From Monodelphis domestica (lineage: Eukaryota > Chordata > Mammalia > Didelphimorphia > Didelphidae), in the NCBI RefSeq assembly GCF_027887165.1, contig NC_077228.1:110564086-110628085 (forward strand): a stretch of DNA of 64,000 nt. The letters are read 5' to 3'. The notes under the pieces were generated by a model, which saw only the letters and a program-made list of their open reading frames with translations, was not told the origin of the DNA and did no database searches. Both the position numbers and the translations under genes were made by a program. Of the stretch, positions 24,741 to 34,900 are shown in pieces (positions within the stretch are counted from its first letter, which is position 1; each line of letters opens with the position of its first letter).

Positions 24741-25769
24741 AGGTGTTGGCATTTCTAAGAATGAGGCACAACAGAAAAAAATGGGAGTTTCTACATTATG
24801 ATTGGATATTATCAAATCACCTAAACAACACTCTTGTGATGTTACTACAACAAAGAGTTCTGTGATCATTTACTACATTTCTACAACATTCTGTGATAGA
24901 TATGATTAATGTGAATAAAGCCATTTGTAGGTTAGTACTCCTTGACCTGTTGAGAGGATCGTTGTGCTTTTGGCCAACTTTAACTATCAATCACAATTGC
25001 TTGGAAGATGAATAACAAAACATATTCAGATCTAGGAGTGAGGACTTAAAGCAGACCAGCTTTGGGGTTTTCCTCAATTTACAAGTTCTGTTTTTCTTGT
25101 GTTACTTTGAAGTGCCTAGCAATGCTGCCTGGTTTCTGTTCATCGACAAATTCATTGGAGTGTGATAACTGTAGGGAAAGATTTATTACGGTGCTCAAGC
25201 ATTTGGCCAATGTTTATTGTAAAGCTTTGTGCTTGAGAAAGGAGGGGTTATGTGCAATAATCTTTGGTCTTTAATTCTGTAATTGCAATCTTTTGGGGGT
25301 ACTAATCTAGAGGGATTAGAGTAGGGTATATATTTATTAATCCTATAAGTATTCGCTTTCATATTATTTCTCCTGTATTAGGGAGAGAGTAGTAATCATA
25401 GCAAGTTCATCAGTGGGGGAAGTTGGGGAGAGAAGTCACAGAGGCGGATCAGTGGGGACCTCAATTTGAGGGGGCTGCTTTGGAGACCCCATTTTCCCAG
25501 ACCATGACCTTGTCAGCCAGTCAGGGTATGATGGCCTCCAGCATTGGGGGTAATATCTCCACGACAATAACAAAGAAACTGTTTAGAAGATGGAACTCAA
25601 AATAGGTACATTCACAGCTTTAATTTCATGAGAAATAGAGACTAAGGAAAGAGCTTAATAAGCATCAGAGCCATGAATCTAAGAATAAAAATATGAAATA
25701 GACAGAAAGAGAAAATAAATCATAAAAAATACTTTTTAGAAAATGTAAAATGTAAAAACAAATTAACAG
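24741..25769. other. Unannotated intergenic stretch
   Basis: Short ORFs only, none resembling a known family. No repeat recognised. Confidence 0.5.
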
Positions 25770-25892
25770 GCAGCTGAGTGGCTATGGAGCCCATGGCTGG
25801 AATCAAGAGAACCTGGATTAAAATCTGGCCTGATACTTACTAGCTGTGTGATGCTGAGCGTCACTTTATCTTATTTGCCTAAAAAAAAAAAT
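25770..25892 (+). mobile_element. SINE head fragment
   Basis: Forward GGCAGCTGAGTGGC head and TAGCTGTGTGATGCTGAGC part followed directly by poly(A), so the 3' body is missing. Confidence 0.6.
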
Positions 25893-26089
25893 GGGAGGGA
25901 GTAAGAAAAGAACTGGGAGGCTACTTGACTATTTAAGTAAGAGGTTAAACAAACAAAAACAGAGAACCAGAATTAAGTAGATAGAAGCAAGCAAGAAAAA
26001 GTAACAAAATAAAGCTTAAAATTTAGGAAAGTCAGTAACCCAAAGAGATCAAAAGAAAAGGAAAAGGACCTTTATGTACAAAAAATACT

Positions 26090-27123
26090 ACTATCTTTTT
26101 GTGTTGGAAAAGAATTTGAAATCAAGGAGATGCTTATTTGTTAGGGAATGGCTGTTGAACAAGTTGTGGCATATGATTGTGATGGGGTACTATTGTGCTA
26201 TAAGAAATGAGAAAGGTAGTTTAAGAAAAACATGACAAGACCTATTTGAACTGATGCAAAGTTGATAGAAGAATCAGAAAAAAATGGGGGAAGGTAAAAA
26301 GGCTTGAGGTCAAGAGAAAGAAAGCTGATTAGAATAGGGTTGCCTTAAAAATAGATTAAAATAAATAAAGAGGCATAATTTGTCAAAAGACTAGAAAGAT
26401 AGGAGAAAATTTAAGGTATTTCATAGCAAGAACAACTCACCTGGAAAACAGACTGATGAGGAAATATTTAAGAATCACTGGACAGCCTGAAAACCATGAA
26501 CAAAAAAAGGGCCTAAACATCATATTTCAGAAAATCTTAAAAGAAAGCTGCCCTTATCTTGTAGAACTAGAAAGAATAACCAGTCAACTCTTGAAAGAAA
26601 CCCTGAAATGAAAACTCCTAGGAACATTGTAGCTAAAATTGCAAAGCTTCTAGGTCAAAGAAAAAATACAGAAAGCAGTCAGAAAGGGAAAAAAAATTGA
26701 ATATTAAGAATCATGCACAATTTATTAGCCATCATTATAAAGAAGTAGAGAGTTTGGGACTATGATATTCCAGAAGGCAAAATATATAGGCTTACAATAA
26801 AGAATAACAACTTAGTAGCAAAACTGAGTCTAATCCTGCAAGGGGGGAGGGGGGATGAGCTTTTAAAGAAATAGAGAATTTTCAAGCATTTTTTATGAAA
26901 ACTGAATTTCAAACATGAGTTGAGAAACATAAAAAGAAAAATATGAATGAAAAATGATGGACAAACAAGAATCAATTGTTTACATTTTAATATGGGGAGA
27001 TGATACATGTATACCTACAAAACCCTGTCACTATCAGGGGACATAGGAGTCTAATTAGAGAGAAGAAATGGAAGAATTCCGTTATGTGTGTTATGTCTTG
27101 ATGATCTTTAAAGAAGACTACAG
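26090..27123 (+). mobile_element. HAL1-like (ORF1-only LINE) copy, first part
   Basis: The sequence encodes, in pieces, ENHEQKKGLNIIFQKILKES, a KMKTPRNIVAKIAKLLGQRK-like block and IFQKAKYIGLQ. These are the L1 ORF1 RNA-binding and C-terminal blocks. They are followed by a purine-rich 3' region rather than ORF2, which favours HAL1. A SINE at 27124-27333 interrupts it and it seems to resume at 27335-27660. Confidence 0.55.
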
Positions 27124-27333
27124 GGAGCAGCTGGGTGGCTCAGTGGATTGAGAGCCAGGCCTAGAGAAGGGAGGTCCTGGGTTCAAATCTGTCCTCAAAT
27201 ACTTCCTAGCTGTGTGACCCTGGGCAATCACTTAACCCCCATTGCCTAGCCCTTACCATTCTTCTGCCTTGGAATCAATATTCAGCATTGATTCTAAGAT
27301 GGAAGGTAAGGGTTTAAAAAAAAATTTTTTTTT
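27124..27333 (+). mobile_element. tRNA-derived marsupial SINE (type A)
   Basis: Full-length, well-preserved forward copy inserted in the HAL1-like element. Confidence 0.93.
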
Positions 27334-27334
27334 T

Positions 27335-27660
27335 AAATAAAGACGACTATAGAAAGGAGAGGAGGGGAAATACACTAGTGGGAGGAAGGGAAAGGAAGGG
27401 AAAAGGGGTGGAGACAGTGGCTGACATGAAATTCATTCTCATCTGAACTGGTCAAAGGAAGGAAGAAGATATATGCACCCAGAGTTGGTTACAGAAATAT
27501 ATTTCACTCAAAAGGGAAATAGGACAGAAGGAGAAGAGGAAAGGAGTGTGTGTCATTTCTTCAGAGATTATAGTGTGGGATTTTGACTTAGAGCCCTATA
27601 ACATTTTAAGGATAATATATGCATTAAAAAAAAGATAGTTTTAGGGAAAATACTTGAGAT
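27335..27660 (+). mobile_element. HAL1-like copy, continuation
   Basis: Purine-rich sequence containing a TTACAGAAATATATTTCACTC phrase, which I take as the 3' region of the HAL1-like element on the other side of the SINE. The short AAAGA-GACTA match on both SINE flanks supports interruption of one element. Confidence 0.4.
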
Positions 27661-27699
27661 ATTAATGCACTTTGCAATTTCTCAAAGGTAATCCAATTC

Positions 27700-27957
27700 T
27701 CAGGAGCATCTAGGTGGCTCAGTGGATAATGGTAATCCTGAAGTTAGGAGTATTCATTTTTGCGAGTTCAAATCTGGCCAGAGGTACTTACTGTGTGACT
27801 CTGGGCAAGTCACTTAACTGCATTTGCCTCGGTTTTCCCATCTGTAAAAGGAGCTGGAGAAGGAAATGAGAAACCTCATCAGTATCTTTGCCAAGAAACT
27901 ACACCCCCAAAACGGAGTTATAAAAAGTCGGACATAACTAAGACAACAAACAACAAA
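27700..27957 (+). mobile_element. tRNA-derived SINE with RTE-like tail (type B)
   Basis: Complete forward copy ending AAAAGTCGGACATAACTAAG followed by an ACAACAAACAAC tail. Confidence 0.85.
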
Positions 27958-28324
27958 TTCAATTTCTCTCATTTTCTCTAATTCAATTCTGCTCCAAACT
28001 TGCCATCCATTTTTTTTATATATCCTGATGGATGAACTCTAGAAGTTGTTCATACAACTGCATGTCACTGTATGAGCCATAGCATTTCTTTATCCAGTTG
28101 ATCTAGTCTAGAAAGATCAAGTTCCTTTGAGTAATTATGGGTCTCATTTGGAAGGTTCTCTAATATTCTGAGGCTTGATGCAATCACACATTGTCCTCCA
28201 CCAAAAGGAGCATCTAGAGGACCGTGTGATCCACAAGGAATTCTTCTTTGACTTGGAAAGTATCATGTACAATTAATGCTAGCTACATAGAGCACTTCAT
28301 CTACAGCTCACAATGTCAGCTTGT

Positions 28325-28525
28325 TGTAGTGGAAAGGAAACTGGATTTGGAATCAGGGGACCTCAATTCAGTTTTTTATTCTGCTACTTAATACCTAAGT
28401 GACATTAGAAATAGGCCGCTTTCCCAACATAGGTTGGTTTTCTGATCTGTTAAACAATTTACAGAGCTGGATGAAATGGTCTCTGAGATCCCATCTAGCT
28501 TTAAATCCTCTTATCCTATAAATTC
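28325..28525 (+). mobile_element. MIR/THER1-type SINE
   Basis: AAACTGGATTTGGAATCAGG head, core, and GGTCTCTGAGATCCCATCTA end. Confidence 0.65.
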
Positions 28526-28559
28526 AGATTATGCTAAAAAGCCAAAGAAAAGTAAAGAT

Positions 28560-28770
28560 TTTTGAACTTATCAGGCAAACAAAACAAAATAAAAAAGCAT
28601 AGGGTATCTGTCACAGCATGAGCAATATGGTATACCTATATCAGACTATTTATGACCGTAGGGAGAAGAGGGAGGGAGAGAATCTGAATTGCAAAATGTC
28701 AGAAAACAATTGTCAAAAATTGTTTCCAAATGTAATACCAAAAAAATGATTTTCCAGGAAAAAAAAAGCA
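28560..28770 (+). mobile_element. L1 3' end fragment
   Basis: It contains the GGGAGGGAGAGAATCTGAAT phrase followed by AAAATGTCAGAAAACAATTG and an A-rich end, typical of older marsupial L1 3' UTRs. Confidence 0.5.
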
Positions 28771-31112
28771 CTGGGCAAAAAAGCATAAGAAAAGTCTCTG
28801 GCTTTCACAAAGATGTGTGCTGACAGCTTTCCAACAGATATTTTCTCTTGCTGTGTTATTCATTCTTTCACAGGATGTGGGAGTCATTTGTCTTTAATAG
28901 TTAAAATCACCTACATGGCTACTGAATATTCCCTTTTCATCTGTTCTGTGAGAGTGAGCAAGGAAAACAAGACTGTTCTCTTGTGGAGTCTGATAGGAGC
29001 CCACTGGAGTTTCCATAATACAATAGGAGAGCTCCCCATTCTGCTGATCTAAGGAACCATTTCCAATGATGGCTTTAGATGGTGTCTTGAATGAAGGTCA
29101 CTTCCCAGAAACATCAAGGCAGAACAAATAAAAACAATTAAAGGAAAACTAGGATAGCTGCCTGTGGGCAAAGTGGTCACAACCTGAAGAAAATATAAAT
29201 TATGCTGGAGACATTAAGGAAAACATCACCCAGACATATCTGATTAAAGGAGTTTTCTTGGCAATAACCAGAGGAAACCTTTTGGGGAAATTACCTTGGA
29301 ATAGTGTCAGCTTGCTGGTTTTAACAGGATTGTGGCATGAAGTAGGATGCTGACGCCTCAGGGAGACTAAAACTGTTGACTTGGGCATTTGGCTATTTTG
29401 GCTAAGCAAATTCACCATTCACAAAAGGATTAGCATCACCCTCAAGAAAACTAGACAGCTGAGGATACAGTGGAATAACCAAGGTTGCCCACCTGTGTTT
29501 GGCCCTTCCTTGAAAGGTTCTTCCCATGGCCCAACTGTGCTTTCTGCTTGTCTCCTAGAGTATTACTCACTGTTGTCCCTTTCTCTTGGAAGAATGAGAC
29601 CCCAGAAGGACTTTCTAGTCATTTCTTCCTTGTCCATACTTAGGAACAGAAATATTCTCATCACACAAGACATATGGATGAAAAGTTGTACCATTGTTAA
29701 GGAGATAGAAATGATTCAGAGGACCTCGAGAGGCAGAAAATGACAGGATAACAGGTTGAGCACCTTGCCTTAAATAGAGACTCCTCTGGGGTGGGAGGGG
29801 GGAGGTGACAATCTCTGTGCTCCAAAGAGTATTTATCATATTACAGACCTGAAGGTAGCATCAAAATAATTGAATATTATTAGAGGTATATTCACATTTC
29901 TAACCATAATCATTCTCTTTTACCCAATTCTATTTGCATATATTATTATTTTCTTTCATTTTTTTGTGGATAGAAAGAATATTAGGAAGACTAAGTAATT
30001 AGTTAAATTATTAGAGCAGCACTGTTTCCATCCTTTCCCTAATTAGTTCCAAACCTGTACATTCGTTGTATAGTAACTGGGTGAGAGAACCAAGAAGTGC
30101 TAGCTGGTGGCCTCTGGCAATGTGTGAAAGACAGGTAAATCCTGTGTCAGCAAATGGGAGAGAAAAAGAAAGTCAGCATTATTTTTATATTCTACTTTGG
30201 CAAAATGTGATAGGTTTTGACATCAAGTGGTCCAGTAATTATTGTGAAAAAAGTTCCAATTATGGAATATGATCAGGATCCCCATAATCTGGGACTATTT
30301 AAATAGGGAAGGTACAGAAGATACTTTCATTTCTCACGTTTTTTAAAAAAATGTCCTCACCCTCATAAACTTTCTAGACTGATCTAGTAAATGGAAGCAT
30401 TTTAAGTCCACATTAAAAATCAATAATTACCAAATGAGCGCACACAAAATTTTTATTTCCAATTTGATTGTGATTTTTCAGGACAATAGAGTGTATTCAA
30501 GTCAATTTCTCTCACAAAAGGTGACTATTACATGATGTTTACTTAAGAATCACCACAGTAAAAAATTTTGAATAATAGTACAAAAAAACTCCCCATAAAT
30601 TGTCGACAAAATTTATTTTTTATATCAACAAAAGGACTCTTTAGAAGTCTCTCAGGATTGTACAAATGGTTTGCATTTTTCTTGGAAAGATTTTGGTCTC
30701 TTTCTGACCTGCTACCTGGCCTCTGTGTTCATCATTTCCACATTTGTGACCTATCACTTAGCTTAAGCTCTGAGTAGAGAACTGTCCTCAAAGAGCGTTC
30801 CCATAAATTTTAATCCCGTGAAGAAATCCCAACATCCAGAAGTGGACTGTGACATGAAAGAGAATCATGGGATTTTGTGCTTAATGTTACATTGATAGTA
30901 AACCTCCTTATCCCCAGCATCACACAACCTTTCTATAGCTATGAACCTGTACCAGGAACCAAGCAGCCCCTCACAATCCAGTCTTGCTCGTCTCTCCCCT
31001 TCTCTCTGTTTCCTCCTTCTCTCAGATTCAGAGGACTTCAAAGTCCCATTTCTATCTGAGGTACACCATAGTCAGCAAATGTCTTTTGCTGAGCTGAGTT
31101 AGCACCAGGTTC
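28771..31112. other. Unannotated stretch downstream of RAB29
   Basis: Apart from copy 1 of the 123-bp duplication I see no gene or repeat. It may include read-through or alternative 3' UTR sequence of RAB29, with further minus-strand AATAAA signals such as 30612-30617. Confidence 0.45.
29589..29711. repeat. 123-bp direct duplication, copy 1
   Basis: Begins GAAGAATGAGACCCCAGAAG and ends AAGGAGATAGAAA. It differs from copy 2 at two positions over the full 123 bp, and flanking sequence is unrelated. It matches no repeat I recognise. Confidence 0.95.
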
Positions 31113-31874
31113 TTTATTAACCAGTCAGCCTGTAAAACTATACTCTTTGTTCCACGAAGAATGAGACCCCAGAAGGACTTTCTAGTCATTTCTTCCTTAT
31201 CCATACTTAGGAACAGAAATATTCTCATCACACAAGACATATGGATGAAAAGTTGCACCATTGTTAAGGAGATAGAAAGCTCATCACGATTTCAGAGCCT
31301 TTTCAAAACCACAAATGCAACACAAGAACTGCTAGAGTTGTTCCAAGTCTGCAGATGGCCAGACAAAAGTTAGACGCTGAAGTCCAAAGTCCTGGATGCA
31401 GAGAGCTACAAAAGTAATGAATGACCTACAAAAGAGTCTGGCAAGAAAACATCTTGATCTTAGTTCTCTTGGTCTGGTCAGGAAGTTGCCATCATGGAAT
31501 GGCCGTCTCAAGAATAGCTGGGGTTCATAATGGAAAAAAAATGTGCTGCCTTTCATCTCCCCTCATGCCAATAAAATTCTAGCCAGGTTCCCATGAGAAG
31601 AGGCATAGAGGGCTCTACTTGGAATCCACTCCCTGAGCCACACAGTCTATGCCATGGGAGTAACTCAGAGCAGATATCCAACCAATGCAGGAACTTACAG
31701 ATCTTGTCTGAGCAATGCGGTACCACTCTGTTGGGTCAGAAGAAAATGCTCTAATGGAATAAGGCTGGTGTTTTCTCAGCAGGAGAGTCATCCCAAATTC
31801 AGCTGGGTGTAGAGAAGAATAACAAAGAGATGGTTGGATTCTCCAATCCAAGATAAGGAGAAAGCTGCACACAA
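31113..31874 (-). other. RAB29: Probable RAB29 3' UTR
   Basis: The first AATAAA on the minus strand downstream of the stop is at 31113-31118, about 760 bp away, and no earlier one was seen. The segment has no SINE or LINE that I recognise. It contains the second copy of a 123-bp duplicated sequence (31156-31278). The extent is inferred from the signal alone. Confidence 0.5.
31156..31278. repeat. 123-bp direct duplication, copy 2
   Basis: Same orientation as copy 1, 1567 bp to its right, within the probable RAB29 3' UTR and about 40 bp from its candidate polyadenylation signal. Confidence 0.95.
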
Positions 31875-31989
31875 TTAACAGCAGGACCAGCCAGGTGAAG
31901 ATAATGTTTGCAGGTTGATGTAGTCGCCTTGTGTGGATAGAGATGTGTTGCCTTCCCTGGTATTGGCCATCATCTGTTCAATAAGGACT
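31875..31989 (-). CDS. RAB29: RAB29 coding exon 5 with stop
   Basis: After the acceptor TTTCCTAG the exon completes Arg and encodes VLIEQMMANTREGNTSLSTQ, then GDYINLQTLSSPGWSCC and TAA. The GDYINLQ block and the double-Cys end match human RAB29. The two terminal cysteines are the prenylation site. Confidence 0.95.
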
Positions 31990-34900
31990 CTAGGAAATAA
32001 ACTAGAAGTCAGATTGAAGAGCAGGATGAAGCAGAAAAAGAGATAAGGCAGACATTCCAAATTATTATTTTTTTTAATCATCATCATTGTTTAGAAAAAA
32101 AAGATAAGAAGTCTGCTTGATGATGTCCCAGGAACTTTAAGGAGAGAGGAGAGATTCCCTGATTTTAAGAAGCTATTGTTCTAGGAGCAGCTAGGTGGCT
32201 CAATGGATTGAGAGCCAGGGCTGGAGGTGGAAAGTCCTGAGTTCAAATCTGACCTCAGACACTTCCTAGTTGGGTGAACCAGGGTGAGTCACTTAACCCC
32301 TGTTGCCTAGCTCTTACTACTCTTCTACCTTGGAACCAAGCCACAGCATTGATTCTATGATGGAAGATAAGGGTTTAAAAAAAGTAAGAGAAGAAGCTAC
32401 TGTTCTAAAATGCTCAGGAGGCCCATTGTAGGACCCCCTGGCACAGGTAAAGCATGAAGCTGGTAGAGATGATGGGAGAAAGCATCCCTAAGGAACAGAT
32501 GGGCAACAACCCTCCTGTTAGTGTGGAATCAATATCTACTCACCTCATGGCTTCATTAACATTTTTGTTCTCTTTGACTGATGTTTCAGTCCATCCAGTA
32601 AAACCATTCTCTTTGCTGAACCGGTCAATCTGGTCTCTGGTCATTGCCCATGGGGATAAGTCAGACTATGGACATGAAAGAAGACAAGGAAATATTGTAA
32701 AATTCACAGTTTGAAAAGCATTAACCAAATGACTGTATTTTTAAAAAATCCTCCTACAATGGACTCAATGCTCAGGATTCTACTAAGGACCTCTAGGGCA
32801 GTTCTCTTTACAGATCCTTAAAAGAACCTGAGTTCAGAATCCCAGAATGTTAAGCGTTTAGGACTCTGAAGCCATCTAGCCTATACTGTGTGGGAAAAGG
32901 AACAAGCCCTAGAATATACCTAACAAGTAGTCTCTATTCAAACTTTCCTTGAAGTCCTTCAATGAAAGCCTTCTTTGAAGTTCATTACCCACCAAGGCAA
33001 CCCATGATGACTTTGACAGAGCTAATGATTAGAAAATGGACAGCTAAGTGGCATGGTGGATAGAGCACTGGGCATAGAATCAGGAAGACTCATCTTCATG
33101 AGTTCAAATCCAGCCTCAGACACTGATAATCTGTGTGCCCCTAGACAAATCACTGAATCCTATTTACCTCAGTTTCCTTATTGGTAAAATGAGCTGGAGA
33201 AGGAAATGGCAAACCACTGCAGTATCTTTGCCAAGAAAACCCCAAATGGGGTCACTGAAGATTCAGACACAAAGAGTAAAATGATTCAACAGCAATTAGG
33301 AAAGCTTTCCCAACAATAAGCCTAAATTTGCCTCTTCATAACTTCTATCTCTTGCTCCTAATTTTTACCTCTAGATAAACAGAACAAGTTTAATCCCACT
33401 TTGGTATGACAGTCTTCCAAACTCTTGAAGACAGTTATCATGTCCCCCAATTATTTTCTACTTCAGGTGAATAACCCCAAGGTCTTCACTAATCCTCTTA
33501 TAGACTCAAGGCCCTTCAGTTGATCTCCTCTGAACATTCTCTAGCCTATCAACATCCTTCCTAAACTGTCACCTAGAACTAATCATAATAATCCATAGAT
33601 AATCTGCCTAGGGAGGACAACTAGGTGGTACAGTGGATAGAGTGCCACACATGGAGTCAGGAAGACTCATATTTGTGGGTTCAAATCCAGTCTCAGGCAC
33701 TTACTGGCTGGGTGACCCTTGGCAAGTCACTTCAATCTGTTTGCCTCAGTTTTCTTCATCCATAAAATAAGCTGGAGGAGGAAATGGCCAACCATTCCAG
33801 TGTCTTTGCCAAGAAAACCCCAAATGGGGTCAGGAAGAGTCAGATACAAATTGACATGGCTGAACAGCCACAAGTCTGACTAGGACAGAATCTGAAGAAA
33901 CTATTATCAACTCCTTTTGCTTGGAAGCTACAGTCCAAGGGAAATAACTAACTTTGAAAGAAATCATGAGGATTAGTAAATAAAGCACTGGACAGAGAGT
34001 CGGGAAGTCCTGGGCTCAAGTTCTCCCCCCTTTTTTTACTAGCTGATTACCACAGACAAGCTACTGAGCCTCTCTGACCCTCTGTTTTCCATCTATAAAA
34101 TGAGGCGATCAGATGAAGCTGCCTTTAAGTTTTAAAACTATAATCCCATGGTCCCACTGCCCTTCAGCTGCAGAACTCTGATCAATGCAATGGTCAATCA
34201 TGAATTCAGAAGAATAATGATGAAGCAGGCTACCCATCTCCTGACAGATGGCTGTGACAGAGGCTGGCACTAAAGAAAAAGTGCCAGGCTGAAGAGTGTG
34301 TGAAATTGATCACCTCAACGGGGGAGGGGCCCCAAGGGATTGGAATCTGGAGGAGGAGAAGATTCTGGCTGGTAGAGGAGTTGGTCTCTCTCCATCTTGA
34401 GAAGCCAAAATAGAAGTTGGGAAAAGACTTTATTCTGAGGGTTACCCATTTTTCCTGCTGGTGACTGGAAATATTTCCCCCCAACACTTCCCAATTGAAG
34501 GGACTTTCTGAAGAGAAACCTGAGCAGACTTTACCTCAGCTCCTGTTGCCCAGAGGTGAGTCAACCTGACTTTCTCTCAGGGGGCTCAGGCTGCCAGGGC
34601 CTGAGTTCCCCCCAAATTCGAGGGAGGGGAAAGGGTTTAGATAGAGACAGGGACCCCTTTTCCCCACTTCCCTTTCCCATTCTTTATGTGCTAGTTATTC
34701 CTTTTTATTCCCTGATTGAGTTGACATTAAAAGTTATGTATTCCCCAAGCTGAGTGTGAGTAAACAGATCAAGGGGAGACCCTTTGGTCTCCAGGGGGGA
34801 CAAGAGGGACTAGAGCAAAGTGGGGAGAGAAGCTTTAGCTAAGGAGGGAAGGCAGAAGGAGGAAAATCTTTAAACCCCCTCTCCTCTCTCTGAGTCAACC

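Noticed and set aside
24665-24865. Plus-strand ORF of 66 codons
   Set aside because: Its first part is antisense SINE and the rest has no resemblance to any protein.
29381-31373. Two ORFs sharing MRPQKDFLVISSLSILRNRN
   Set aside because: The shared protein is only the translation of the 123-bp DNA duplication. Frames outside it are unrelated and no family matches.
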